Notes: generated from the letters alone by a model not told the origin. A stretch of DNA of 64,000 nucleotides from Piscicola geometra (GCA_943735955.1 OX030957.1:2112209-2176208), one strand, 5' to 3'. Numbered from the stretch's first letter, positions 37,606 through 51,632 are shown. Numbers and translations are program-made.

Positions 37606-38159
37606 ACAATAATGAGTAATGTTTCTTACTAAGGACCCTTTTCTAAAGTCGTTTCCGCTATTGAATGATAGATAAATCACTTCAAAAAAATATTTTCTGG
37701 ACATATTATAACTAAATTAGTTTCTATTGCAAAGACAACATAAAATTTCAATTCTATAAAATTTATTTTTCAAATTAAATATTTAATAATCACTTTATCA
37801 TCATTTCTATCGCTATTATTTCCATTTCTTTTCATCACCATTTTCTTCTTTATTGCGTGTCCCTGAAACTGCCTTTTGCTATTGATCGTTAAGCTTGAAA
37901 TTATTCCTATTCGATTCTTAATCATTTTCAAATCATTTTTTCTGTTTATAGCCATAATTTGTCAAATAATTTTTTCCAGTTTTAAAACCATAATTTGTGA
38001 ATTTTGTTTTATATAAATCTTGATTTTTTCACCAAATATTTATTTAGTTTTGCACATATTCAGTTTTATCAACACACTCATCTAGTATAACTATACTCAT
38101 TTTTTATGCCGTAACAACTAATGTCGCTTTTAATTATAATAATTATTGCTTTTATCCTA

Positions 38160-38177
38160 GTCATCATCATCATCATC

Positions 38178-38209
<32 letters not shown>

Positions 38210-38225
38210 TTCTTTCATCATTATC
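38160..38225 (+). repeat. (CAT)n microsatellite, start of a longer CAT-rich block
   Basis: CATCATCATC repeats with one CACCAT interruption. Confidence 0.8.
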
Positions 38226-38329
38226 GTGATGATGATGATCATTATCATTTCTGTTTCCTTGATTAAAATATTTTAAAGATCAATAATGTGGTAATAGCGG
38301 ATACCTACATCACAACCATCAACATCATT

Positions 38330-38660
38330 TTACACCATTATCATCACCATCGTCATCATTATCATCATCGTCATCATTAACATCATCGTCATCATTAACA
38401 TCATCGTCATCATTATCATCATCGTCATCATTATCATCATCGTCATCATTATCATCATCGTCATCATTATCATCATCGTCATCATTATCATCATCGTCAT
38501 CATTATCATCATCGTCATCATTATCATCATCGTCAGCGTCGTCATCATTATCATCATCGTCATCATTATCATCATCGTCAGCATCGTCATCATTATCATC
38601 ATCTTCATCATTATCATCATCGTCATCAACACAGTTATCATCATTCCTATAGTCATCATC
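38330..38660 (+). repeat. 18-base tandem repeat built from CAT triplets
   Basis: The unit is CATCATCGTCATCATTAT, repeated about 15 times with an occasional GTCAGC insertion. As a multiple of 3 it creates an artificial minus-strand open frame of Met, Ile and Thr. Confidence 0.9.
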
Positions 38661-39271
38661 GCCATTATCGGCATGGTTGTCCTATATATTAAATGCTCAT
38701 TTATCCCTAAACTTCATCGTTTCCATCGATTTTTAAACTTCTTTTCTAGTTTTTAACATTCTTATCATCACCATCACTTTCATCACCATCATTCTCATCC
38801 CCATCCTCATTCCTCCATACTCTGTGTCCTTTAGAACAGCACTTTGATGGAATATTCTCTTTAAATATTTTTATTTTTTTCATCGAACACTTCTCATTTC
38901 AAACTTTTTTCACTTTATCTGGCTCCCACACTTTTTTTAAAGTTGAAAATACTTGTGATGCCCATGCTGACGGAATGGAAGGAATGCATGCTTCAAGCAT
39001 CACCTCTCCACTCATCACCAATGCAACAAGGCAACAATTGTGTTACGAAGAAAAACATTTTCAGTTTTTGTGATTGAGAAATTATTTTTTGAATAGTTTT
39101 GGTTCGTTTTTTCTATTTTTTCAAACAAACAAATAAAGTTAGATTTAAAAACCTTTTTTTAGCCCTAACTTGCTTCGTTTGATGAATTGCTTCATCTTGT
39201 ATCTATATTTATTAAGCGTTAAAAACATAATAAACATAATAAACCAATAAAAAATTCTTTACAAAAACAGC

Positions 39272-39544
39272 TCACAAAAACCTTGTTATTCTACCCGCCA
39301 GCATCTTGAAAAGTGAAGAAAACAATAAGGCAGTAAAGCATCTTTTATTTCTCTCCACTTCTAGGAATTCTGAGCCATTTAACGTCTTTGAAACTTGATT
39401 CTTTGGGGTGTAGTGGATTCTCTGATGCTCATAAAGAAATGAAAACGCATCTTTGAAGCAGCATTCATCTCTATTACCCACGCTTGTATCGAGAGGAGAT
39501 GAAGCTTTCTGCTTAGCAGACATACTCTCTGTGCTTCCCTGCAC
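39272..39544 (-). CDS. Hypothetical 90-codon open frame, doubtful
   Basis: It begins with ATG, has mixed amino-acid composition (SSPLDTSVGNRDECCFKDA) and is not repeat-derived, but no family is recognised and no splice partners were found. It may be chance or an exon of an unseen gene. Confidence 0.15.
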   Translation of the reverse strand: MQGSTESMSAKQKASSPLDTSVGNRDECCFKDAFSFLYEHQRIHYTPKNQVSKTLNGSEFLEVERNKRCFTALLFSSLFKMLAGRITRFL

Positions 39545-40823
39545 CTCACTCTACTCTTGGTTTTAAACCTGCATTCGTGTCTGAAGTTTGGTGAAGAAAA
39601 GCATTCATTGACAAACTGTTTTTTAGATTAATTTAACTTTGGGTAGAAATATGCTTGGCCTTTTAGTCATGAATTGCCTGGAAAAGCGTGGCAAGCTTCA
39701 AAACCACCAAAACAAACTGCTTGTGAGTCTGAGCTTTAATAGCTTTAGATGGAAGCGATATATTATTCTGTGTGCATATGGTGCGCGATGGAGGAGGCAG
39801 AGTGGGGGCTCCATGCAAGCAGACATACAATATTGTACAAGGAAGCATGAGTGACACAGACAAGATACCCTCATAACTCAAGCATAAATTTTGCGTGGAA
39901 GAGTATTTGTGTATATGTGCATGTGCTTGTGTCCGTCTATATATTTATATGTATGTATGTATATATCTATGTAACAAAGATGAAGATAGAGGCTATATAG
40001 ATGGTAACCTTGTTTTCGAATTTGTTTGTTGAGCGAATCCGACGATAAGAACAAATCTACTTTTGTGTTGAGAAATTGCCTTTTGAAAGTTGCCCTGTAG
40101 ATGGAACTTTTTTACCGCTGTTTTTATTTATACCAAATTGCGATAACATCAAGTTAGAATAAATATAATTTATATCCGAGGTTTATCTAAGATAAAGTCA
40201 TAGCAAGGGTTTCGATTAACATCCCTGAGAGTTGAACATAAAAACTTTATCTCCAGCTATAAATTATAATCTATAATTAAAGAAAAATAAATTTATTTCT
40301 TCAAATTAAAAACTTAATTTCTTAGGATTATAAATTACAAAAATATTAAAGATTTTAAGTATATGATTATAAAGACTGAAAAAGGGTTTAGTGGAATATA
40401 TTAACAACTTAAATCAATTAAAAAATAATGGTTTGAAAACTTTGTGTTTTAAAACTAATTAAAGTCTCTCAAACCATTACGTGTAAGGCACATTTTAGAT
40501 TTGTATCAATAGTGAAAAACATTTTCTCAAGAAAATCACATTTTAAACTCTTACTTAGTTAAAATGCTATGTATCTTTTTTCTATTTAAAACTCTTTTAC
40601 CTTATCCTAAACCCTTAATGGGAATGTATACCAGTTAACCACAATTTTTCGACTTCCAAACACCACAATGGCAATATCACAAACACATTTGTTACCTTTC
40701 ACACACTAAGCCTTCATAGCATGTAGAATCTACATTGTAGATACACTGAAATAAAGACAATGCAATATAATCTCTCCCACCTAACTGAAACCTCCCCTCT
40801 TCAAGAAACCTGCATAAGCAGGC

Positions 40824-41523
40824 ATGGCGAACATGGCGTCAGCGTGTGCCTTTGTCGTCTCGAACGAAAACACCTTCAACTCAGGCAGGTTCGCAGCGTT
40901 CTTGTGTCCTTTCTAAAGTCCGTTTTTTGGTGATTCATAAGGTGAAAAAAAGTTAATAGTTGTCTTTTTTTGGTTCTCATTGTCTTTTTGTGGTTTTGGT
41001 AGTTTTTATTGTTTTGGTTTTAGAGTTTGTGGTAATTTATTTGTGATTTAATGCGCTCGCATTATTTTCATGCCGCCAAGCACACCGCAATAGACACCAA
41101 ATAATACGCTCCGATGCTTTCTAGTTTATATTGTAGCGACAACTATTGTTACAACAAATACTACTTGCAATGCTATTGCACTTTCTAATTATACTTTTTG
41201 TTTTAGTGTTTTTTTCAGCATTTTTATAAATACGTTTTTGTTTGAAAGGCAGAAAATAATAGCTTGGAATTTTCTTTTAATTTTAAAATAGGTATAAGCA
41301 TGATGGATAAAAACATCATTAAAAACTATGCTATAATGATCGAGAGATAAATATAATTATTTTAAACAAGGAATACAAATCATAAAAAATTTGAGATAAA
41401 ATTAATTGAGAATAAAAATAAAACTATAATGAAGGGATTTTACATTAAAAGGATTTAGACACTTTGTGAAGCATTAATATTCCTATTATAATTATTATTA
41501 AGAATATTTAAAATAATTATACA

Positions 41524-41584
<61 letters not shown>

Positions 41585-44500
41585 GAACGTGATGATGATG
41601 ACAATGATGATGATGATGATGATGATGCAGGCTTAATTCGTCTTATTAATCTTAAGGCCATGGTCGACGAAGACTGCAGCCACCACGTGCCTCATCGTCA
41701 GCGTCGCTGTTGTGAGTCCATCATTGAATCATTTCGTTTATATCTCTGAAATTATTCCATTTCGAATCATCTAGTAATTATGAGGATTATGGTTTTTTAA
41801 AATTTCAATAGTTATTTTTTGAAAACTATTTTTAGTGTATTATTCTTGCTAGAGTAAAAGATATCTTTTATATAATTTTGAATTTTTTTTCCATAAAAGC
41901 ATTTAAGAATTTTCAACTGTTCAATCTCATTCTCAAGCTCTTATATATTCATATTTTCTTCCTTGCTCTTTTTCGTTTTTATTTTATTTGTTTCCCTTTT
42001 GGGCGAGGCATGCCGTCGTGAGCATGTTGAATCGACTCTTGTTTTCCACGGCCAGATGTTCTCCTTGATTAAAGCTTATCTTCACCACATCTTTTGATAT
42101 AACGCTACTCACCTACTCACGTAAATTGCCCCAATCAATATTCCCATCGATTTTCTGCCTTCTTACTAGTCTATTGTGTTCTCTTCATTATCAGATTCTT
42201 CATCTTTCGAATGACTAATTTCGATTTCTTTATGACATTTTAAATTCAAGAAAAAACAATATGCACAATCCGATTACACGAGATTTCCTAGGAAAAAAAT
42301 TATTCGCGCATGCCATCTTTACTGAAAAACGATGAAAAATGCTTCAATTACTAAGATAATTACTCGAAATAAAAATATTATTTCAGTCTGGTTTAGAGCT
42401 TTCTTGCTTTTGTAATTCTCGATGATAACTCGATTTTTTACTTCATCACAAATCAGTTTCCATGCATTAAATCGTATTTTAAATTTAATGCAACTTAGTT
42501 TCAACTTTTTCACACATAATTAAACTTTTCATTTAACATATTTTTTTTACGAACGCAGGTGAGCATATGTGTGATGGCGATATGTGGTGTCTTCATTGTT
42601 AGAGAGTACTCACTGAGTGCTTCATACAAGAAGTTAGTACGCTGCCAAATATAAAAGAATATTTAAAATATATTAATTCAAAATCATTTTTAGCAAAATA
42701 AGTCAAAATAGCTGATAATATTAGTTTCGCGTTTTCCCAAAAATCCTTGCAGAACAAAGTGCTGGGTGTCGAACATAACTTATACGGACATTCGACCGTG
42801 CACATACTGCACACAGAAGCACAAAACCGTCTCCATCTGTTCCCCATCGTACTTTCCCTGCGTCAGAATCACTGTTGCTTATGAAGTGAGTGGGTGGAAT
42901 AGAGGTGTAGGAGAGATTGATGGGTGAAGTGGAGGTAGTTTGGTGGAGTAGAAGTTGATGGGTGAAGTGAAGGTGGATGGGTGGGTTGTTTCGATTTCCA
43001 CAAATCGACTTTATATGATTTAAAGTTTTCCAAAATTGTTGTTAGAAAATTGGATTAGTTGATTTTATTAGTTTGTTTGCTTCTTATTTCAAGAATATTA
43101 AAGGTCAAAATCAACTATGTTAACGATGAAATACTCATGATTTAAAGAAATTGACTTCAAAAATATGAATAAAACAAATATTTATAACAAAAATCCTATA
43201 TTTTACTTTTCAATTTCAATGATAGCATAATGCAGGTATCTTTAATATGCGGTCTTCGAAAGCACGACAGTGAATTCTTGTTGAACACAAATGATTCTAC
43301 TTCGAAACAAGTCTCAGATTTTTTCCAAAAAACAAAAAAAATCAAATCTCACGAAAAATCGTTAGAAAACATATTTTACTAAAAGACCTAATCAACGCTA
43401 TGGTATAACTTATACAGTATAAGACAATGAAAATAATTAATATGCAGTAGAGTGTGTTAATGTGGTCCTAAAGGAAGCTCTTTCATTGAATTTGCAAAAG
43501 AATAAAAGATAGTTAATCAGATTTAATGTAGGCGTTTAATCTGAAAGTAACGGGAGCAACGATAAGTAAATGCAAAAAAGTTTAACAAATTTTTATTATT
43601 ATTAAAACTAGAGTTTGAAGGGTAAAAAAGAGCTATGAGCTGTTTTATAATCATGTTAAGCTTCAAAACCATCATGCAAAAAAATTCATTGAATTTCAAG
43701 CAAAAATGCAAAAAAAATTCTCAAGAATAAAAAACTTGAAAAAGAAAAAAACCAAAGCATAATAACTTAGAGACGAAACTCGAGTGGCGTGTAACTGCTG
43801 CTGACAAATCACCAGAGAAACAACGGTCGAGTCGGATGAGTAAACATCCAGAAAGTGTTCACAAACTTAATTTTTGAAATCTTCTCTGCATTTGTACATA
43901 AATCCAATTTGGTGACTTTTGTTTATCTATTTAGTATTTCTTGGTGAAAAGTTTATTCAACCTTGAAGCGGTTCGATCGCATTTGCTCGAAGATGTTAAT
44001 ATTTATTTGTAAAGACTTCAAGGTTTTGGTAAGTTACGGTAATACTTCTACTACTATTACAACTTCTACTAGTCCGATAATTATTTTCACTATTCAAGTA
44101 CGGGGGAGGCATAAGAGAGGGATTGCTGCATTCTGACAGTATCGAAGCCGCTGGTCTCTTCAGTCAGGTTGGAAGCATCAATGGATGAATCCATATATGA
44201 ATGAATGAAAAAGATAATTAAATATAAAAAATAACGAAATAATAATGGATGAAAGAATAGAACATTATATTTTATTACCTCCCACAGTGTTCTCACCACG
44301 TTTGTCTAGGAGAATTCGCCACGAACCAGGTTGAAAGAATGCTTTATTGCTAGGCAACAACAGCTGCATGAACATTGGCCATAATGATTTTTGTTTATTG
44401 ATTCAAACGTTTCTTCAGCACAATTTGAATAACACGGAAGTGTTAAGATTTAACATTTCCACGCATCCCTCGTTTTCATCAAACCAACAAACCATTCATA

Positions 44501-47500
44501 AACATATTCATCACTGTTATCATCACTCGTCATCGTGGATTCTTCCACCACCATGATAATAATTCGACCATCAGCATCATCATCTATCCTACCACCATCA
44601 GCATCATCATCTATCCTACCCCCATCAGCATCATCATCTATCCTACCACCATCAGCATCATCATCTTTCCTACCACCATCAGCATCATCATCTATCCTAC
44701 CACCATCAGCATCATCATCTATCCTACCACCATCAACATCATCATCTATCCTACCACCATCAGCACCATCATCTATCCTACCACCATCAGCATCATCATC
44801 TATCCTACCACCATCAGCATCATCATCTATCCTACCACCATCAGCATCATCATCTATCCTACCACCATCAGCATCATCATCTTTCCTACCACCATCAGCA
44901 TCATCATCTTTCCTACCACCATCAGCATCATCATCTATCCTACCACCATCAGCATCATCATCTATCCTACCACCATCAGCATCATCATCTATCCTACCAC
45001 CATCAGCATCATCATCTTTCCTACCACCATCAGCATCATCATCTATCCTACCACCATCAGCATCATCATCTATCCTACCACCATCAGCATCATCATCTTT
45101 ACTACCACCATCAGCATCATCATCTATCCTACCACCATCAGCATCATCATCTTTCCTACCACCATCAGCACCATCATCTATCCTACCACCATCAGCATCA
45201 TCATCTATCCTACCACCATCAGCATCATAATCTATCCTACCACCATCAGCACCATCATCTATCCTGCCACCATCAGCATCATCATCTTTCCTACCACCAA
45301 TCCCATCAGGCGGCGATCGAGCAATACGTTGAGAAGTGGAAGAACCTCATGCTCTCGCACATCCACCACTCCATGCGCAACCACGCAAGCGGCAGCAACC
45401 AGCGTAACCAAGGCAACAAACTCGAAGCGATCATCAACAAGTACTTCACTCTCAGTGTGCCTGATCTGACTGCCACTGCCAGTCCCGACTCCGCTGCTGC
45501 TACCACTGGAGATGGTGCTGGTGATGTTGAAGGTGGTGACGGTGATGGTGGCGAAGAGGATGATGAAAGCAACGGGGGAATAAAAGAAAGTATCGGGGAA
45601 AAAACCATCGATTCTTCATCGGCACCGACCGCTCCTTCTTCGGTCATCCCACTGGCCATTCTTAAACGCATCGAGAACATCATCGAGAACAGAACGTATG
45701 CCCGCAGTTCAGACTCGAGCAACTTTAAATGCTTCTACAACCAACTGAGGCCCTATGACGTTATAGAAACAAAGACGTACACCAAGTTAGTGCTCGTGTG
45801 GTCTTCGTGAATCGTGTGGTAGTTGTGGTTTAAATGGAGTTTTTTAATTCAAACTTTTTTTTAATGGTTGTTTCTCGTTGCTTATATTCCAAACTTTTTA
45901 TTGTTTTTTAAAAAGTTGAAAGCTCTGTGACGTGTTTATCGCGAGAATGGGAAAATTGCTGTGTTGAAGTTTAAAAGAAAAAGTGTGAGGGGAGGAAAAA
46001 GTGTAATCTGAACTATCGAGAACAGAAAAATGCGAATATTCAAAGGGAAGATTGCGAAGATTTTGCACGAGCTGCAGACGAATTAAACTGCATCATTTGA
46101 GTCTTTCAAAATAGCTCGTCTGTAACCTTTCAATTATTTTGCTACTCAAAGCGTTTTGGGCTTTACAGTTTGAATATTAAAAAAATATTTCTTTAAAATT
46201 TTAAAATTAGCTTAACAATAAAAAAAAGCTTAGATTTTTTAGACTACTTATTTTCTCATGTAAATCTTTATTGCATTTCATGCTTAGTTATAATTAGATT
46301 GGTCATTCGTCCTTTATTATTTACATTTTCAGAACTGCTTACAAATTTTATAATAATTTTTATATACATATTTTGTTTCAAATATTTTAAATTTAAATTG
46401 TTTTCTTTTATATATTTTTATCGATAAACGCAAAACTTCAAACACACAAAAAAAACAAAAATTGCCGCATCCATCAGTTTGACCTTGTAGAAATGTGGTT
46501 TTTAGTGAATATATTTTCTTTTTCTCTCAATCGATATTATTTTTACCTGTTGGGAAAACAGGATTCTTGTATTCAAAACTCGACGAAGATATTTAAGCGC
46601 AAGGATCGCTGGAAAGACGGCACTGACATGCGCCAAGATGACTTTCCCAGATACTAATTTCGTCTTTCTAAAAATACACATTTATTCGCTTTAGTTTGTG
46701 TTTGCACAAGAAATGCATCATTTGTTTAGGTTTCAAGAACTTGCTTATCTTGCATTTTTTACTAATATTTTTTATCTTTAAAACGCCTGATTACTATTTC
46801 AAATCTTCGTTGCGTTTGTCATTCTGATTAGAATGTCAGCATATTGATTTCGGAAGAACGTGGCCATTAGCAATGCACTGCAACCCTTCATCACCAGAAT
46901 AATTTCAGTTCTGTTATTTATGTTGAGACAACGAATAATTTTACATTTTGAGTCGCAATTTTCCCAACAATTCTGGAGAGAATTATGTTTTTTTTATTTC
47001 TAAATTTTTCATGTGTCATTTGATCATGAGTTTAGCCAGTCTCGTGTCCTAAAAATTACTGCATATCGATGTGGATTTTATTGAAAGGGCGTTGAAAGCA
47101 ACGAAAAGTCAACTCACAAGGACATCGACACTGCATTAAATGTGGCATGAAGCATCGATTGGAGCACTGCATGAACTCTCTCGTAACGCTGCTTTTCCAA
47201 GTCAGCTTCTTCCATTTCACAATCATATAACTCTGAGAAATAATTTTCTAAAGAAGTTTCAATAAAGCTTTACGTTTTTTCTGAGCAGGCATCCGCTTTA
47301 CACATTTCTAAACATGAAGCAAAAATTATATTTTTGGCAAATAATAATCTTGAACCACTTTGCTTTGGTAAAAGTTGTTTAATCGGAGTTTATCTAGAAC
47401 GATAATATTTCCATTCCAAGCATAACTGAATGAAACCTGCTCCTGCCAACCACACTCATGCTTATAAACAGACACTTTTATTTGTATACCCCAAACCTTA

Positions 47501-47587
47501 CACTTTCACACCACAAACACATTCAATCCTTACACCAAACACCACAACTACATTACAGCAACCACAATCGCAAGCACACACACACAA

Positions 47588-47638
<51 letters not shown>

Positions 47639-48045
47639 AACACCCACACAGATGGGACGCCATCCACAGCATGTTGTGGCCTGGCCTGGTGGTGGTGGTC
47701 TGCTGCTGCCTCTTCTTGTACATCGAAACTCAACGACGACAACTCACTTGCTGCGGTCGACAACCAATCAAATACGTTGTCGAAAAAAAAAAGAAACATC
47801 ATCATCACCACCACCAACATCATCATCAATACCACCAACCTTCTGACCAGCCCGACAGAGAAGAAAATGAAGAGATGGCCCTGAATAGCGTGGTAGTGAA
47901 GGATAACGATGTTGGTTACGAGGGGGAAGGTGGAGATGATGGTAAGAACCCTTCCTCAAACGACGACTCAAACCACTTTGCCAAGCTTAGCAAAAAGACT
48001 GGTGCTAGTAATGACTTCAACAGCCGTTACAGCGATAAAGTATAG
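40824..48045 (+). CDS. BK (Slo) calcium-activated K+ channel beta subunit-like protein (KCNMB/TipE superfamily)
   Basis: Exons: 40824-40888 (inferred start), 41657-41711, 42559-42632, 42753-42885, 45310-45785, 47652-48045; phases join to about 398 residues. The topology is that of KCNMB: short N-terminus, TM1 (ATTCLIVSVAVVSICVMAIC), VREYSLS, a large extracellular loop with KCW, CTYC, SIC and the YFPCVRITV motif, then FKCFYNQLRPYDVIETKTY, and TM2 in HSMLWPGLVVVVCCCLFLYI. The blocks 'PC.(R/Q)(I/V).V', 'CFYN...RP.DV' and 'FWP' before TM2 are family signatures. Such subunits sit beside Slo1 and tune its calcium and voltage response. Odd points: the loop has an acidic Gly/Asp/Glu insert (exon 45310-45785), and the cytoplasmic tail after TM2 is about 105 residues with a His-rich run, whereas vertebrate tails are short. 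The first exon is chosen from phase only and is the weakest part. Confidence 0.82.
41522..41628 (+). repeat. (ATG)n microsatellite upstream of KCNMB exon 2
   Basis: About 60 bases of pure ATG repeat, a short break, then a second ATG run. Confidence 0.9.
42886..42990 (+). repeat. G/GT-rich degenerate repeat at the donor end of KCNMB intron 4
   Basis: GTGAGTGGGTGGAATAGAGG is followed by several GATGGGTGAAGTG-type words. Confidence 0.7.
44568..45300 (+). repeat. 27-base minisatellite, about 27 copies, at the acceptor end of KCNMB intron 4
   Basis: Unit built from CCATCAGCATCATCATC followed by TATCCTACCA (or TTTCCTACCA). Very regular, mostly single-base variants. It ends in CCCATCAG|GCGGCG, where AG is the acceptor of exon 45310. 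Being a multiple of 3 it keeps an artificial frame of Ser, Pro, Ile, Leu and Ala open (44535-45230); that frame is not in phase with the exon. Confidence 0.95.
47575..47651 (+). repeat. (CA)n microsatellite forming the 3' splice site of the last KCNMB intron
   Basis: ACACACAAACACACACAC runs end in CACACAG, the acceptor for the TM2 exon at 47652. Phase (AA|A codon) and the WP-TM2 match fix this acceptor. Confidence 0.9.
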
Positions 48046-51000
48046 CTTTAAGAAATGAAGTTTAAGAAATTTACCCATTTGGTCAATACAAATAGCGTTA
48101 AGATATATTGAATATATTATTATTTTTTCTCTCCAGTAAATAATTTTAAGTTTTTAATTATATTTTTTTAAACAATTTAAAAATGAAGTGTTTTCGATAA
48201 ATTAGATTAAGCCCCGATTCTTTTGCATGCTGGTGTACTGTTGCAGATAACCAGATTGCAAAGAGTTTAACGTGAAAAGAGCAAGATTTGTATTTTAAAA
48301 ATTAAATAAATTATAAAGCTTCAAAAATTAACCTTTTAAAAAAAAATTTAAGAAAGAAAATACATGTACAAAAACACAGATGATTTTTTGAAGGAATTCT
48401 GTTTCTTAGAGTTCAAGCTCTCACCAGAAAGAACCATTCGAATTGAGAATTTAAATTGAAATCGAAACGTTTTCAATATTTTAAAAACATTTTAAACTAT
48501 CAACTCTGCAAATATCACTCCAATTTATTTGTTGAAAGCTACTTCGCGACTTCCTATTTTCCGCCTCTGCTTCTTTGATTCTCCATGGCTATTCAAAGAG
48601 TGTTTTGAGGGCTTGGAAGATATGGAATCAACAAAGGAAACTCTTGAATAAAGTGTGTTAAACTTGAGTTATTATACTGAGAAATTAAAGCATACCCTTT
48701 TTAGACAAATAACATATAATGGAAAAATACTATGCAGACTAGTAGCCAAGAGTTTTAGTTCAAAGGGGAAAAACATCCGAATGCAGGGCTGAATTTATTT
48801 AATTTGCAGCATTCATATATTTGACTTCAAAAAATAAATATTTAAAAAATTACAAGAATTTTTAAAAATTTTAATAATTATATATAATTAATATTACACA
48901 TTCTTAAAAATCTAATTGGATAAACGTTATGTTTTTGTAGATATTTTCCAGCATTAGTGGTCGACTTTCAAAACCGAAGTACTTTATAAAATAATCCATT
49001 TATAACTCATTTGTAATCATCCATTCGATTCCTAATAGAATTTAATTAGCTTTCCTGTTATTCGACATCGATTGGCTTCGTGGAACGATGATTTTCTTTA
49101 CGTGGAAAATGAATCTTCACATTTGATACCCCTACTATAGGGTCCCTATAGTTAGTGTGGTACGTTGATGGAATTGCATTTGGATTTTATTAAATACTAT
49201 AAAACACCATATATTAGACGCACATTTTACGCTTAAAATTCACTTTTGAAGGCTAGCGCAAAAAAATATTCTAAAAAGTAATAATTAATTGAAAAAAAAC
49301 AATGACAATTTCAGTATAATAATTAAAATAAAATGAAAGTATATTATAAGCCAGAAATGAAATCTTTTATATTTATCACTTGTTAAACAAATTCTCGGAT
49401 TTTAAGAAAATAATATATATCTTTTTTTTAAATGGCCGAAACTGTAATATTACATTTAGCCAAAACCGAAACATAGCTAAAACTTTAAAAAATGACAGTT
49501 TTAGCTTCAAAACAACTTCCATCACAGCATTCACTGCAACTTTCACCTAACCACATCCTTCACCACGACCTCACCTTCAAGCTATAAATCTTTCCCGAGC
49601 CTACAATAGAAAATAAATTGTGAGAACCCGTAACTAATCTTTCAAGCACTCCCGAGATTTTTATTAAGAATAAAGTTAACATTTACTAAGTAAATTTTAC
49701 TTGGAATTGCTTGGTAAAATTCTTTTTTATCTTCTAAATTTTTGTCTTAAAATAAAGATTAATAGATTTTTGCGTTTTAAGAATAAGTAAATGAATATTT
49801 GAAATATAATATCTTTTAAAACATGCTGTTAGAATTTTTTAAATCCAATGTATTTAGATTGCAATATTTTGTAGTCGATATTCATTGAGGCATAAATATT
49901 CTTATACTTGTTGATAATGGCATACTTTTGAAGAAAACTTAACCATTGCCTGTTTATCTAGCTCTTTATTTCGTTTTTGAAGCACTCATCCATCATCCAC
50001 TTATTCGCCTATTTCGACGATTTTTACAAAAGTGTTTTTCTGGCTTCAATTGCCTTTCTACTGCTCCTATCGCATCGTTGTTGTAGTTGCCTTCTCCTAC
50101 TGTACATCCCTAAGGCTTCTCAATTCTTTCTCAAGTTTTGATGACTGTTCATTAACGTGTAAAGCCTCATTAACCTCTTTGTACGGCTCTAATGAAGTAT
50201 GCATAACAGAAATAAAGCTTTAATTGGCTTGCAGCTTTATTGGTATTCCAAGAAATCAGTTTTTTGAAGAGTGGAAATTAAGTCTTTTTAAACACTTTTT
50301 TATAGCCAACTTTCTTTTTTTAATGCTTTTCTTTTTTTCATAAGTATTATTAGAATGGGTTATTATTTCGGTAACAGAATAATTTATCTTATGAAATTTC
50401 AAATTTATTAGAATTTATTTAATTTCATATATTTATTAAAAAAATATATTTAAATCGTAATCACATTTATTAAAAAAGATATTAGTAAATTTTAACGGTT
50501 TTTAAATGACTATTATAACAAATAAAAATATCAAAAAAAAGAAAAAACAATACGTTTTGCAAATATTAACACATTCATTATAGGTAATTACTCTCGGCAA
50601 GATTTGCTTTGTTAAAAGCACGAGAATGTTTTGCTCGCGATGCAGGAGAATGTAAAAAAGTTTGGCAAGAAACATTCTTTTGAAAGCAGGCCTCGCCATC
50701 ATCATCACATTCTATTCCAATTAAAAATATCCCCATCCTCGGCTTCATTATCCACCAATTATCGCTACCAACTCACACACTCAATCAATTGTTTGTGTCA
50801 GAAGTGGTTTTTTAATTGTATTCGCTCAAATCAATAAAGAACTGTGCTTCTTTTGTCGACGGCTTTTCATAACTATTGAAAAGAATACTAAATATTAAAA
50901 CCTTTAATGGTAATTTTCAGTGAATTTTCATTTTTCAATGTTTATTTGATCGTTAAGCTTGACATTAATTTGCCATATTACAGTTAACTTTTATCCCCAA

Positions 51001-51586
51001 ATAACTCAAACGATTTATGAAAGATATATATATTTTATTTGAAGAATTGAAAAATCAAAAAAGAGGCTAACTCATGCACGCATTTTGATTTTAAATGATT
51101 TAAATTTAAATGATTCTACTTCATGAACACAGACTTAAAAATAAAATAGGAATAAATAAATGACTAAATGGTGCAAATTGGGGCGTTATTCATAATCATT
51201 TCTGTCTTGGTGTAAGCGCATTCTGAATGTGAAGAAAAAAGCTATTTTCAAAAAGAATGGTTCTATTGCCTTTTGCATTCACCTACAATAACCTAACACG
51301 CGTGTGGGAAAGCATAAAAAGTGAAGATAAAAATGGACCATGGTTGATGAGTAGACTTGCAAAAAGTGATTCAACAATTTGAATTATAAATTTTGAAATA
51401 TAAATTATAAAACATAAATTATAAAACATAAATTATGAAACATAAATTATGAAAAGGATTGAGTGTGACGAGAGGACTATAGGAAAAGTGTTGTGGAGGA
51501 TGGGTGATAATGAAGCCGAATGGCAAGGAATTGTGGTGGAGAAGGAAGCTTCAAGTGGTGAAACAAATGGCGATGATGATGATGAC

Positions 51587-51632
<46 letters not shown>

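Larger units (their letters stand above)
36619..40823. other. Intergenic region between DPH2 and the KCNMB-like gene, with trinucleotide repeats
   Basis: Contains CAT-type microsatellites near 37510-37605, 38160-38225 and 38330-38660, and a short tandem duplication at 37124-37157 (GCCCGTAAGGTTCGGA type). An open frame at 39272-39544 (-, 90 codons) has no recognised family. No exon could be supported. Confidence 0.45.

Noticed and set aside
44535..45230. 231-codon frame of Ser/Pro/Ala/Ile repeats
   Set aside because: It is the 27-base minisatellite in a KCNMB intron and is out of phase with the following exon; unit changes alter amino acids freely.
44568..45300. CRISPR-like regularly spaced repeats
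   Set aside because: There are no unique spacers; it is a head-to-tail minisatellite in an animal genome.
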